From: Streptomonospora nanhaiensis
GTDB lineage: Bacteria > Actinomycetota > Actinomycetes > Streptosporangiales > Streptosporangiaceae
Assembly (NCBI RefSeq): GCF_026642255.1
Contig: NZ_CP113264.1
Location: 4,960,001 to 5,024,000 of the forward strand
Length of the DNA stretch: 64,000 bases
Reading direction: 5' to 3'
Within the stretch, counting starts at the first letter, position 1. Each line of letters starts with the position of its first letter. Made by a program: the position numbers and the translations under genes. This document shows positions 43,006 through 51,747 of the stretch, one piece after another. The notes below the pieces were generated by a model. The model ran no database searches. It saw nothing but the letters and a program-made list of their open reading frames with translations, and was not told the origin of the DNA.

Positions 43006-44181
43006 TCAGGCGGCCGTGACCGCCGCCGCCAACAGGACCGCGGCCGAGAACAGCAGCGCCCCGGGCGCTCCGGCGGTCCCCGCCATCGCCGCGGCGGCGG
43101 CGGGGATGGCCACCTGGCCGAGCCGGTTCCCCCAGATGCGCAGGGCCAGGGCCGCGCCCTTCGCCTGCTTCGGCGCCGCGGTGGCGACCTCCGCCATGGT
43201 CAGGGGCTGCCCCAGTCCCAGCAGGAACCCGCCCGCGACGAGCACGGCCCCCAGGGCGACCGGCCCGCCGTTCGGCACCGCGACCAGCGCCAGGGCGAGC
43301 GCCGCCACGGCGGTGCTCGCCACGATCAGCTGCTTGCGCGACCAGCGCGTGAGCAGCCGGGAGAGCATCAGCCGCGAGAGCAGGGAGCTTCCCGCCCGCA
43401 GGCTCAGCAGAACCCCCACGAGCACGGGCGGGATGCCCCGGCTCTCGGCGATCAGCGGGAGGTACGCGGTGAGGATGTCCACCGCCGAGAGCAGGGCCAG
43501 GCTGGCCAGGAGCGCGGACGGCATACCGGGCCTGCGCAGGAGGGACAGGGTCGGGACGGGCCCGGGGGCGACGCCCCCGGAGGGGGCCGGGGAGCGCAGG
43601 CGCAGCAGGAAGAGGATCGGCAGGAAGCCCAGGACGGCGGTGGCGCAGGCGATCACGAGCGCCGTCGACGTGGCGGAGAGCAGGGCCGGACCGGAGGCGT
43701 CGGCGAGGACCGCGCCGGAGATCAGCGGGCCGACGAGCTGGCCCAGCGACGCGGCGGCCGTGAACCAGCCGAAGTCGCGGTCCAGGTTCTCCGGCGGGGA
43801 GAACCGCGCGATGAGCCCCTGGCCCGCGACCATGCACAGCAGGTGGCCCACGCCGACCACCGTGCTGGCGACCGCGAGGGAGACCAGGCCCGTCGTGACC
43901 GCCAGGAACACACAGCCGACGGCCAGGATGAGCGCCCCCAGCCCGACGATCCAGGCGGTGCGCCGGGAGCGGTCCGTGGCCCGGCCCAGGGGGACCGCGA
44001 TGAGCAGGGGGAGCAGGGCGTACGCGGCCGTGACCAGGCCGACCGCCACCGCGTCCCCGCCGATGGCGATGGTCCGGTAGGAGATGAGCGGCCGGGCGAG
44101 GTTGAGGGCGGTGTGGGTCAGCACCACGCTTGCCAGGAGCGGCCACAGCCATGCCTGTCCCGGTGACCGCCCGACCCCCAT
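43006..44181 (-). CDS. MFS transporter, drug- or sugar-efflux type
   Basis: Twelve-helix major facilitator of 391 residues. The loop 2-3 motif is PLGRATDRSRRTAW, and helix 5 has GVGHLLCMVAGQGL. The C-terminal half holds SLRAGSSLLSRLMLSRLLTRWSRKQL and GFLLGLGQPLTMAEVATAAPKQAKGAALALR. The compact size and motifs suggest a drug:H+ antiporter-1 type, but substrate is unknown. ATG 44181 follows AAGGGGG. The 5' gap holds a 9-base phased repeat at 44219-44263. Confidence 0.85.
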   Translation of the reverse strand: MGVGRSPGQAWLWPLLASVVLTHTALNLARPLISYRTIAIGGDAVAVGLVTAAYALLPLLIAVPLGRATDRSRRTAWIVGLGALILAVGCVFLAVTTGLVSLAVASTVVGVGHLLCMVAGQGLIARFSPPENLDRDFGWFTAAASLGQLVGPLISGAVLADASGPALLSATSTALVIACATAVLGFLPILFLLRLRSPAPSGGVAPGPVPTLSLLRRPGMPSALLASLALLSAVDILTAYLPLIAESRGIPPVLVGVLLSLRAGSSLLSRLMLSRLLTRWSRKQLIVASTAVAALALALVAVPNGGPVALGAVLVAGGFLLGLGQPLTMAEVATAAPKQAKGAALALRIWGNRLGQVAIPAAAAAMAGTAGAPGALLFSAAVLLAAAVTAA

Positions 44182-44218
44182 GAAGCCCCCTTCAGACAAC
44201 CGCTTTCATTCCATGCAC

Positions 44219-44263
44219 ACCAAGAGTCCCAATAATCCCAAGAGACACAGAAATCCCAGGTGT
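44219..44263. repeat. Five 9-base phased units between the MFS and NmrA-like genes
   Basis: Units read ACCAAGAGT, CCCAATAAT, CCCAAGAGA, CACAGAAAT and CCCAGGTGT. The CCCAAnAnT theme recurs each 9 bases in a locally AT-rich stretch just upstream of the MFS transporter, so it may bind a regulator in tandem. Confidence 0.45.
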
Positions 44264-44364
44264 GAGCGGATCATCCCATGACACCCCTCGCGTACCGGCG
44301 GGCGGCCCCGGGCCCGGGCCGCTCCACCCGCGCCCGCGGGGCTCCGGCGGGCCCGGGGTCGCCC

Positions 44365-44395
44365 TTGATCTCAACCAAGGTCGAGGTTCTAGCAT
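44365..44395 (+). promoter_or_regulatory. MerR/SoxR-type promoter with 19-base spacer
   Basis: TTGATC (44365-44370) and TAGCAT (44390-44395) are separated by 19 bases, the lengthened spacer of MerR-controlled promoters. The spacer holds CTCAACC-AA-GGTCGAG (44370-44385), a near-perfect dyad like actinobacterial SoxR/MerR sites. No MerR gene is present in the window, so control is from elsewhere. Confidence 0.7.
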
Positions 44396-44432
44396 CTCCC
44401 GGGACACCCCGGCGGAAGAGAAGAGCGCACAC

Positions 44433-45266
44433 ATGATCCTCGTGACCGGAGCCACCGGGAACATCGGACGGGTCCTCCTGAGGGAGCTGGCCGAACGCGG
44501 CGCGGGCCGGCTGCGCGGCCTCACACGTGACGCCGCGAACGCGGGCCTCCCCGGGGGCGTGGAGGCGGTCGAGGGGGACCTCGCCGACGCGGACTCCCTC
44601 GGGCCGGTCCTGGAGGGCGTGCGGTCCCTGTTCCTCCCGGCCGGGCTGGGGGACGACGCCGAGGTCGTCGGGGCCGCCCGCCGGGCAGGCGTGGAGCACG
44701 TGGTCCTCGTGTCCTCCATCACCGTCCGGACCCATCCGCACCTGCCCGCCGCGGGCCGGAACCTCGCAGCGGAGGAGTCCCTGCGGGCGTCGGGGATGGA
44801 CTGGACGATCCTGCGGCCGACGCAGTTCGCGTCCAACGCCCTCTGGTGGGCGGAGGCGATCCGCGAACACGGGGAGGTCCGCGTCCCGTACGCGGACACG
44901 GGGCTGCCCGCCGTCCACCCCGGGGACATCGCGGCGGTCGCCCTCCATGCGCTCACCGGGCCGGAACACCGGGGCAGGACGTACCCGCTGACCGGCCCCG
45001 CGCGCGTCACGGCCCGGCAGCAGCTGGCGGCCGTCGCCGCCGCCCTGGGCCGGGAGCTGGCCCTCGTCGAGACCGGTCGCGAGGAGGCCCACCGCGCGAT
45101 GGCCCCGTCCATGGGGGACGAGACCGCGTCCGCGGTGCTCGACCTGATGGGGGGCGACACCAACGACGAGCTGCTCAGGATCCACGACACGGTGGAGCTG
45201 GTCACCGGCTCCCCGGCGGCCCCGTTCGAGCGGTGGGCCTCGGAGAACGCCGCCGCCTTCCGCTGA
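44433..45266 (+). CDS. NAD(P)H-binding NmrA-like protein (MerR-promoter controlled)
   Basis: Rossmann protein of 277 residues with the canonical ILVTGATGNIGRVLLREL loop, LFLPAGLGDDAEVV and HVVLVSSITVRT. The C-terminal substrate domain includes LRPTQFASNALWWAEAI. This is the NmrA/QOR2-like group of quinone- or redox-responsive SDR proteins. ATG 44433 follows GAAGAGAAGAG. Its promoter has MerR-family geometry, which fits redox or drug induction. It converges on the LacI gene across a small hairpin. Confidence 0.88.
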   Translation: MILVTGATGNIGRVLLRELAERGAGRLRGLTRDAANAGLPGGVEAVEGDLADADSLGPVLEGVRSLFLPAGLGDDAEVVGAARRAGVEHVVLVSSITVRTHPHLPAAGRNLAAEESLRASGMDWTILRPTQFASNALWWAEAIREHGEVRVPYADTGLPAVHPGDIAAVALHALTGPEHRGRTYPLTGPARVTARQQLAAVAAALGRELALVETGREEAHRAMAPSMGDETASAVLDLMGGDTNDELLRIHDTVELVTGSPAAPFERWASENAAAFR

Positions 45267-45271
45267 GCGGT

Positions 45272-45297
45272 CCGCGGCGCGGCGCCGCCAGCCGCGG
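45272..45297. terminator. Small hairpin between convergent NmrA-like and lacI-like genes
   Basis: CCGCGGC and GCCGCGG pair over a 12-base GC-rich loop that itself can fold. The gap is only 33 bases, so it probably ends transcription for both genes. Confidence 0.35.
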
Positions 45298-45299
45298 CC

Positions 45300-46319
45300 C
45301 TACCGGGACCGCGGCGGCACCGGACCGGTGGACTCGCGCCAGACGATCCTGTTGAGCGGCCCGTCCGACAGCGCGGGCTCGGCCCCCCGGACCGAGGCGA
45401 CCAGGCGCTCCATGGCGTCGCGGCCCAGCCGCTCCCGGTCGACGTCGACCGTCGTGAGCGCCGGGGAGAGGTAGGCGCCCACCGGGTTGTTGTCCCACCC
45501 CGTCACGCTGAGGTCGTCCGGCACGCCCCAGCCGCGTTCGAGGGCTCCGCGGACCACCCCCGCGGCGACCACGTCGTTGGCCGCGATCACCGCGGTGACC
45601 CCGCTGTCCTCGGCGAGGGAGCGCACGGCGTCGCGGCCGGATTCGGCCGACCAGTCGCCGTCGACCACGCCGTGGGACTCCAGGCCGAGGCGCTCGACCG
45701 TCCGGAGGAAGGTCTCCTTGCGCCCCCGGGCCGAGGCGAACCGCAACGAGCCCGACACGTGCAGGAACCGCCGGTGCCCCACCGCGGCCAGGCCCGCGAC
45801 GAGGTCGGCGACGACCGACCCGTCCGCGAGTTCGCCGATACCGCGCATCTGGTCGTCGTACCCGGCGCAGACGACCACGGGGACTTCCCCGGCCGGCATC
45901 CGGTCGCCCTCGTGGACGACCGGGGCCAGGGACAGGATGCCCTCCACCTGCCCGGAGTCGGCGAGTTCGAGCACCCGTTCGGCGCGCGCGCCGGAACCGC
46001 CGTCCACGCTCTGCACCTCGACGGCGAACCCCGCCGCGCGTGCGGCGGCGATGGCCCCGACGAGCATGCGGTCGGGGCTGAAGGAGCCCAGGCCGGGCAG
46101 CAGGACCGCGAGGCGCCCGGTCCGCCGGGTGCGCATCGACCGCGCGATGAGGTTGGGCCGGTAGCCGAGCTCCCTGACCGCGGCGCCCACGCGCTCCCGC
46201 GTCGACTCCTTGAGCCCGCCCTCGGAGCGCAGGTACCGGGAGACGGTCTGGTGGGAGACCCCCGCAAGGCGGGCGACCTCCATGATGGTGGGCCGACGCG
46301 GCGTCCCGGACGTGGACAT
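45300..46319 (-). CDS. LacI family transcriptional regulator
   Basis: LacI repressor of 339 residues. The headpiece reads TIMEVARLAGVSHQTVSRYLR with the hinge helix GYRPNLIARSMRTRRTG, followed by the periplasmic-binding-like effector domain (about 62-330). ATG 46319 follows AAGAAGG. It faces the oxidoreductase/DUF6807/cupin operon. The intergenic AGTGAACGTTCACT palindrome is its likely operator. A carbohydrate or polyol inducer is expected from family knowledge. Confidence 0.92.
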   Translation of the reverse strand: MSTSGTPRRPTIMEVARLAGVSHQTVSRYLRSEGGLKESTRERVGAAVRELGYRPNLIARSMRTRRTGRLAVLLPGLGSFSPDRMLVGAIAAARAAGFAVEVQSVDGGSGARAERVLELADSGQVEGILSLAPVVHEGDRMPAGEVPVVVCAGYDDQMRGIGELADGSVVADLVAGLAAVGHRRFLHVSGSLRFASARGRKETFLRTVERLGLESHGVVDGDWSAESGRDAVRSLAEDSGVTAVIAANDVVAAGVVRGALERGWGVPDDLSVTGWDNNPVGAYLSPALTTVDVDRERLGRDAMERLVASVRGAEPALSDGPLNRIVWRESTGPVPPRSR

Positions 46320-46393
46320 CTGGCCTTCTTTCGCGGGCGGAGAGGGTCTTGACGCGCGGCGCCAACGCTCATACCTTAGGCCGGGCCACAAAA

Positions 46394-46407
46394 AGTGAAC
46401 GTTCACT
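46394..46407. promoter_or_regulatory. LacI-family operator
   Basis: AGTGAACGTTCACT is a perfect 14-base palindrome with the central CG typical of LacI-family sites. It lies in the divergent gap, 27 bases before the oxidoreductase start and 75 bases before the repressor start. Confidence 0.8.
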
Positions 46408-46433
46408 ATTTCTCCGACCCCCCAGGAGCACCC

Positions 46434-47549
46434 GTGACCGGTTCCAGACCCCCGATCCGCGTGGCCGTCGTCGGCAGCGGCGCGATAGCCACCGGCAGGC
46501 ACCTCCCCGCCCTCGCCGCCATGGGCGACCGGGTGGACGTGACCGCCCTGGCCGACCTCGACGGAGCACGCGTGGAGGCGGCGGCGGACGAGCACGGCGT
46601 CCCCGGCAGGTACACGGACGTCGACGCCATGCTCGCGGCGGAGTCCCCCGACCTCGTGATCGTCTGCACACCGCCCTCCGCGCACAAGGGCGCGGCCGTC
46701 GCCGCCCTGGACGCCGGGGCCTGGGTGTGGTGCGAGAAGCCGCCCGCCCTCTCCCTCGCGGAGTACGACGAGGTCGTCGCCCACGAGGGGGGCGGGACCG
46801 GCCCCTTCGCCAGCTACGTGTTCCAGCACCGCTTCGGATCCGGCGCCGAGCGCCTGCGCCGCCACATCGCCGAGGGCACCCTCGGCCGCCCCCTCGTCGG
46901 GGTGTGCCACACGCTCTGGTACCGGGACCCGGCCTACTTCGAGGTCCCCTGGCGCGGCCGGTGGGAGACCGAGGGCGGGGGCCCGAGCATGGGCCACGGC
47001 ATCCACCAGATGGACCTCGCGCTCTCGCTGCTCGGCGACTGGTCCGAGGTGACGGCCTCGATGTCCACCCTCGCGCGGTCCACCCGGACGGAGGACGTGT
47101 CGTCGGCGATCGTGCGGCTGGAGTCCGGCGCCACGCTCTCCGTGGTCAACAGCCTGCTCTCGCCTCGGGAGACCAGCTACCTGCGCTTCGACTTCGAGGA
47201 CGCCACGGTCGAGCTGGAGCACCTCTACGGCTACGACAACACCCACTGGCGCTGGACCCCCGCGCCGCACGCCGCGCGGGCCGGGTCGGGCGCGTCCTGG
47301 CAGCCGCAGGAGGACGTGCCGAGTTCCCACCGGATCCAGCTCGCGGCGCTCCTCGACGCGATGGAGCGCGGCGAACGGCCCCGCGCCGGCGGCCACGACG
47401 GGCGCCGGGCCCTCGAACTCGTCGCGGGCATGTACCGGTCGGCCTTCCTCGGCGGGACGGTGCGGCGCCAGGACCTGACCCCGGACGACAGCTTCTACCA
47501 CTCCATGCACGGGGGCGACGCGGCCAGGGCCGCGGCAGCCCTCACCTGA
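46434..47549 (+). CDS. Gfo/Idh/MocA family oxidoreductase
   Basis: NAD(P)-dependent sugar or polyol dehydrogenase of 371 residues. The Rossmann start is VAVVGSGAIATGRHLPALAAMG, the cofactor motif is CEKPPALSLAEYDEVV, and the C-terminal domain carries GHGIHQMDLALSLLGDWSEV with the catalytic His. GTG 46434 is preferred over a frame-open GTG at 46395 since AGGAG (46424-46428) precedes it and 46395 lies in the operator. It is the first gene of the LacI-controlled trio. The substrate is unknown. Confidence 0.9.
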   Translation: MTGSRPPIRVAVVGSGAIATGRHLPALAAMGDRVDVTALADLDGARVEAAADEHGVPGRYTDVDAMLAAESPDLVIVCTPPSAHKGAAVAALDAGAWVWCEKPPALSLAEYDEVVAHEGGGTGPFASYVFQHRFGSGAERLRRHIAEGTLGRPLVGVCHTLWYRDPAYFEVPWRGRWETEGGGPSMGHGIHQMDLALSLLGDWSEVTASMSTLARSTRTEDVSSAIVRLESGATLSVVNSLLSPRETSYLRFDFEDATVELEHLYGYDNTHWRWTPAPHAARAGSGASWQPQEDVPSSHRIQLAALLDAMERGERPRAGGHDGRRALELVAGMYRSAFLGGTVRRQDLTPDDSFYHSMHGGDAARAAAALT

Positions 47550-47565
47550 CCCGAGGCGAGGACCA

Positions 47566-48471
47566 GTGCCCGACACGATCACCCTGTCCAGAGACCCCGA
47601 CGCGCTCACCGTCACGGCGGCGGGAACCGAGATCGCCCGCTACGTCCTGCGGCCCGACGCCCCGGCGGTCGAGGCCCCCAAACCCTTCCTCCACCCGCTC
47701 CGCACCCTCGGCGGCGCCCCCCTGACGGCCGTGCGGCCGTGGGACCACCGCTGGCACAAGGGCCTGCAGATGACCTGGTCCCACGTCTCCGGGCAGAACT
47801 TCTGGGGCGGGCCGACCTTCGTGCGCGGCAGCGGCTACCAGCGGCTCGACAACGTCGGGACGATCCGCCACGAGCGCTTCGAGGCCGTGGTCGAGGGCGA
47901 CGGCGAGGCCGCGTTCACCGAGAGCCTCGCCTGGACGACCTCGACCGGAGAGCGGTGGATCGGGGAGAGGCGCACGCACCGCTTCCACGCCGCGGACCCC
48001 GCCCGGGGGATCTGGGCCCTGGACTTCGCGACCTCGCTGACCAACGTGCGCGGCAGCGCCCTCGAACTGGGCAGCCCCACCACGCACGGCCGCGACGCCG
48101 CAGGCTACACCGGGCTGTTCTGGCGCGGTCCCCGGTCGTGGACGGGGTGCGACGTGGTGAGCGCGACGGGGATCACCGGGGGCGACGTCATGGGCACCCG
48201 GTCCGACTGGATCGCCCTGACCGGACAGCACGACGAGATCGACGGCGGGGCTACCGTCCTCTGCTTCGCGGGGACGTCGAGCGGCGCGGCGCCCATCCGG
48301 TGGTTCGTGCGCTCCGAGCCGTTCCCCGTGTTCAGCCCCTCGCCGTCCTTCGACGAGACGGTCGTCCTCGAACCGGGCCGCGTCCTGGACCTGCGCCACC
48401 GGCTGGTGTTCGTCGACCGGATGTGCGCCTCCGACGAGGTCGGGGCCCTCGCGGCGGAGTTCGCGCCGTGA
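47566..48471 (+). CDS. DUF6807 (PmoA family) protein
   Basis: Beta-rich protein of 301 residues. The hallmark WDHRWHKGLQMTWSHVSGQNFWGGPTF region (read in parts: WDHRWHKG, SHVSGQNFWGG) contains conserved His and Trp residues. The family carries a misleading link to methane oxygenase; its members lie in carbohydrate gene clusters in actinobacteria and planctomycetes and their reaction is not established. GTG 47566 follows GAGG. Its stop overlaps the cupin gene (GTGA). Confidence 0.82.
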   Translation: MPDTITLSRDPDALTVTAAGTEIARYVLRPDAPAVEAPKPFLHPLRTLGGAPLTAVRPWDHRWHKGLQMTWSHVSGQNFWGGPTFVRGSGYQRLDNVGTIRHERFEAVVEGDGEAAFTESLAWTTSTGERWIGERRTHRFHAADPARGIWALDFATSLTNVRGSALELGSPTTHGRDAAGYTGLFWRGPRSWTGCDVVSATGITGGDVMGTRSDWIALTGQHDEIDGGATVLCFAGTSSGAAPIRWFVRSEPFPVFSPSPSFDETVVLEPGRVLDLRHRLVFVDRMCASDEVGALAAEFAP

Positions 48472-49220
48472 GCGCCGTCCCGGGGTTCCCCGGAGGGGCG
48501 GCCGTCAGCAACCTCCGGGTCTACGACTGGGAGGCCGCGGACGGGCTCCACGGCGGCACGCCCCACGTGCACACCGCCTCGTCCGAGGCGTACGTCGTGG
48601 TCGCCGGCCGCGGGGAGGTCCACACCGTCACCCCGGAGGGGAGCGCCGCCGACGCCCTGGCCCCCGGGACGGTCCTGTGGTTCGGTCCGGGCACGGTGCA
48701 CCGCCTGGTCAACCACGGCGGACTGGAGATCACCACGGTCATGCAGAACGCGGGCCTCCCGGAGGCGGGTGACGCCGTCTTCACCTTCCCGCGCGCGGTG
48801 CTGGCCGACCGCGCGGCCTACGAGGCCGCCGCCCGCCTCTCCCAGGACGCCCCGGAGGAGGAGCGGGCGGCGCTGGCCCGGGCCCGGCGCGACCTCGCCG
48901 TGGAGGGGTACCTGGAACTCGTCGCCGCGCCCGGGGAGGATGGTGGGGAGGCCCTCCGGGAGTTCCACCGGCTCGCGGCGGAGATCGTCCGCCCCCGGGT
49001 GGAGGCGTGGCGGGAGATCTGGCGCGAGGGGGTGGAGCGTGAGGCGGAGCTGACCCGGCGGCAGCTGGCCTCGCTGGAGCGGGGCGACCCCGGTGCCATG
49101 GCGGAGGCGGCCGTGGTGCGCACCGAACCGCTTCCCGGGCCGCGGCACTTCGGCATGTGCGGCCGGCTCCGCAAGCGGCGGCCGAGACCCTCCGGCGGTG
49201 CGGACGGCCCGGCGCGCTGA
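48468..49220 (+). CDS. Cupin domain protein
   Basis: Protein of 250 residues. The N-terminal cupin (about residues 12-105) has the metal set in GTPHVHTASSEAYVVVAGRG (His, His, Glu) and GPGTVHRLVNHGG (His). The rest is helical and charged (AEIVRPRVEAWREIWREGVE) with a short Arg/Pro-rich tail. It is the last gene of the LacI-controlled trio and coupled to the DUF6807 gene. A sugar-binding, isomerase or oxygenase role is possible but not provable. Confidence 0.85.
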   Translation: MSAVPGFPGGAAVSNLRVYDWEAADGLHGGTPHVHTASSEAYVVVAGRGEVHTVTPEGSAADALAPGTVLWFGPGTVHRLVNHGGLEITTVMQNAGLPEAGDAVFTFPRAVLADRAAYEAAARLSQDAPEEERAALARARRDLAVEGYLELVAAPGEDGGEALREFHRLAAEIVRPRVEAWREIWREGVEREAELTRRQLASLERGDPGAMAEAAVVRTEPLPGPRHFGMCGRLRKRRPRPSGGADGPAR

Positions 49221-49461
49221 CCAGGCGCGCCGCCGGTGCGGCGGGGCCGCCGCTCCCCCGCCCCGGGGCCGGGCGGGCGCCGCGGGTTACGCGCCCGGCC
49301 CTCCGGGTTCCGCGAGCCGGGACGGCGGCCCCGGCGGGGCGCGGGCCCCGGCCCGGATGGACGTACGGGCGGAGGCCGTGGGGTCCGGTCGACCGCCCGG
49401 CCCGGGCCCCTCCGGGACGGCACGGGCCGGAACGACACGGTGGAACACGGGATCATTTTCC

Positions 49462-49490
49462 TTGTCACATACCCCCTAGGGGTATACCGT
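49462..49490 (+). promoter_or_regulatory. CsoR-type operator and leaderless promoter of the copper ATPase gene
   Basis: ATACCCCCTAGGGGTAT (49469-49485) matches the CsoR copper-repressor type of site. TTGTCA (49462-49467) and TACCGT (49485-49490) are separated by 17 bases, and 7 bases then precede the ATG at 49498. The operator fills the spacer between the two promoter elements, so bound repressor would block RNA polymerase. Confidence 0.75.
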
Positions 49491-49497
49491 GGGCGCC

Positions 49498-51747
49498 ATG
49501 GACGAGACACCGCGAGAACACGACCCGCACCACGACCGCACAGGCCCCTCGGAACACCCGGGGCACGCCGCCCCCGACGACCGCACACCCCGCACGGACC
49601 ACTCCGACCACCCGGCCGACGCCGCCCCCGCGGGGCACGGACAGGGCGGGCACCCCGGGTCCGACCACTCCGACCACAGTGGACACGCAGGACCCTCAGA
49701 CCACTCGGAACACGGAGGGCACTCCGGGCACGCGGGCCACGGCGACCACGTGGGCCAGTTCCGGCGGCTGTTCTGGATCATGCTGGTCCTGGCCGTTCCC
49801 ACGGTCGGCCTGAGCACGATGTTCGCCTCCATCGCGGGCTACCCGGTTCCGGAGTTCCCCGGCGCCGGATGGGTCTCACCCGTGCTCGGCACCGTCATGT
49901 ACCTCTGGGGCGGCCGCCCCTTCCTGACGGGCGCGGTCGACGAGATCAGGGCTCTCCGGCCGGGCATGATGCTGCTGATCGCCCTGGCCATCACCGTGGC
50001 CTTCTTCTCCTCCTGGGGGGCGAGCCTGGGCGTCCTCTCCCACGAGCTGGACTTCTGGTGGGAGCTGGCCCTGCTCGTCGTGATCATGCTCCTCGGCCAC
50101 TGGATCGAGATGCGCTCGCTGGCGCAGACCTCGTCCGCGCTGGAGTCCCTGGCCGCGCTGCTGCCCGACGAGGCGGAGAAGGTCGTCGGCGACGAGGTGG
50201 TCACCGTCGCCCCCGCCGACCTGGTCCTCGGTGACACGGTCGTCGTCCGCCCCGGCGGACGGGTCCCCGCGGACGGCCTGGTCACGGAGGGCACCGCGGA
50301 CGTCGACGAGTCGATGATCACCGGCGAGTCCCGCCCCGTGAGCCGGGGACCCGGGGACCACGTCGTCGCCGGAACCGTCGCCACGGACACGGCGCTGCGG
50401 GTGCGGGTCACCGCCGTGGGCGAGGACACCGCGCTCGCCGGCATCCAGCGCCTGGTATCCGACGCCCAGAGCTCCTCGTCGCGCGCGCAGCGCCTCGCGG
50501 ACAGAGCCGCGGCCTGGCTGTTCTGGTTCGCGCTGGGAGCGGCGGTCCTCACCCTCATCGCCTGGTCGGTCCTGGGGTCGCCCGACGACGCCCTGGTCCG
50601 CACCATCACCGTGCTGGTCATCGCCTGCCCCCACGCCCTCGGCCTGGCCATCCCGCTGGTGGTCTCCATCGCCACGGAGCGGGCCGCCAGGGGCGGCGTC
50701 CTGGTCAAGGACCGCATGGCGCTGGAGAGCATGCGCACCGCCGACACCGTCCTCTTCGACAAGACCGGCACCCTGACCAAGGGCGAGCCCACCGTCACCG
50801 ACATCGCCCCCGGCGCCGGGCTCGGCGAGGACGAGCTCCTGGCCCTGGCCGCCGCCGTGGAGGCCGACAGCGAACACCCCCTCGCCAGGGCCGTCGTGGC
50901 CGCCGCGCGCCGCAGGGGCGTCGACGTGCCCCGGGCCACCGACTTCCGCGCCTCCACCGCCGTGGGCGTCTCCGGCACCGTCCGGGGCCGAAGGGTCGAC
51001 GTGGGCGGTCCCGGCATGCTGGAGGCGCACGGCGCCGAGGAGATGGCGGTCGCGCACACCTGGAAGGACCGGGGCGCGATCATCCTGCACGTGCTGTCCG
51101 ACGGGGAGGTCGTCGGCGCGCTCGCCCTGGCCGACGAGGTCCGGGAGGAGTCCCGGCAGGCGGTGCAGGCCCTGCACTCGCTCGGCGTCAGGGTCGTCAT
51201 GATCACCGGGGACGCCGAGGCGGTCGCGAACTCCGTCGCCGCCGAACTGGGCATCGACCAGGTCTTCGCCGGTGTCAGGCCCGAGGACAAGGGGGCCAAG
51301 GTCGCCGAGCTCCAGCACGAGGGGCGCAAGGTCGTCATGGTCGGGGACGGCGTCAACGACGCCCCGGCGCTCGCCCGGGCCGACGTCGGGCTGGCGATCG
51401 GCGCGGGGACCGACGTCGCGATCGCCTCGGCCGGGGTGATCCTGGCCAGTGACGACCCGCGTTCGGTCCTGTCGGTGATCGAGCTGTCGCGGGCGGGGTA
51501 CCGGAAGATGCGGCAGAACCTGTGGTGGGCCGCCGGGTACAACCTGGTGTCGGTGCCGCTGGCCGCGGGTGTGCTCGCCCCCGTCGGATTCGTGCTGCCG
51601 ATGGCCGTGGGCGCCGTGCTGATGTCGCTGTCGACGGTCGTGGTCGCCCTGAACGCGCAGCTGCTGCGCCGGCTCGACCTCCGTCCGGAGGCGAGCACGG
51701 AGGCCCTGCTCCGGTCGGCCGGCGCGCGTGAGCGGATCGGGGCGTAG
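49498..51747 (+). CDS. copB: Heavy-metal P1B ATPase, CopB-like (CPH type)
   Basis: Copper-type P1B ATPase of 749 residues. The phosphorylated D421 lies in FDKTGTLTKG, the transmembrane metal site is C377-P378-H379 in VIACPHALGLA (CPH rather than CPC), and TGES is at 275-278; GDGVNDAPAL and MVGDG follow. CPH with a long His-rich N-terminus (over 15 His in residues 1-80) marks the CopB group. There is no CXXC HMA domain. ATG 49498 is preferred to GTG 49489 because of the leaderless promoter. The CsoR-type operator indicates copper induction and export as the likely role. Confidence 0.9.
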   Translation: MDETPREHDPHHDRTGPSEHPGHAAPDDRTPRTDHSDHPADAAPAGHGQGGHPGSDHSDHSGHAGPSDHSEHGGHSGHAGHGDHVGQFRRLFWIMLVLAVPTVGLSTMFASIAGYPVPEFPGAGWVSPVLGTVMYLWGGRPFLTGAVDEIRALRPGMMLLIALAITVAFFSSWGASLGVLSHELDFWWELALLVVIMLLGHWIEMRSLAQTSSALESLAALLPDEAEKVVGDEVVTVAPADLVLGDTVVVRPGGRVPADGLVTEGTADVDESMITGESRPVSRGPGDHVVAGTVATDTALRVRVTAVGEDTALAGIQRLVSDAQSSSSRAQRLADRAAAWLFWFALGAAVLTLIAWSVLGSPDDALVRTITVLVIACPHALGLAIPLVVSIATERAARGGVLVKDRMALESMRTADTVLFDKTGTLTKGEPTVTDIAPGAGLGEDELLALAAAVEADSEHPLARAVVAAARRRGVDVPRATDFRASTAVGVSGTVRGRRVDVGGPGMLEAHGAEEMAVAHTWKDRGAIILHVLSDGEVVGALALADEVREESRQAVQALHSLGVRVVMITGDAEAVANSVAAELGIDQVFAGVRPEDKGAKVAELQHEGRKVVMVGDGVNDAPALARADVGLAIGAGTDVAIASAGVILASDDPRSVLSVIELSRAGYRKMRQNLWWAAGYNLVSVPLAAGVLAPVGFVLPMAVGAVLMSLSTVVVALNAQLLRRLDLRPEASTEALLRSAGARERIGA

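Noticed and set aside
46395-46433. GTG start at 46395 giving a longer Gfo/Idh/MocA protein
   Set aside because: It lies inside the LacI operator and lacks a ribosome-binding site; GTG 46434 has AGGAG upstream.
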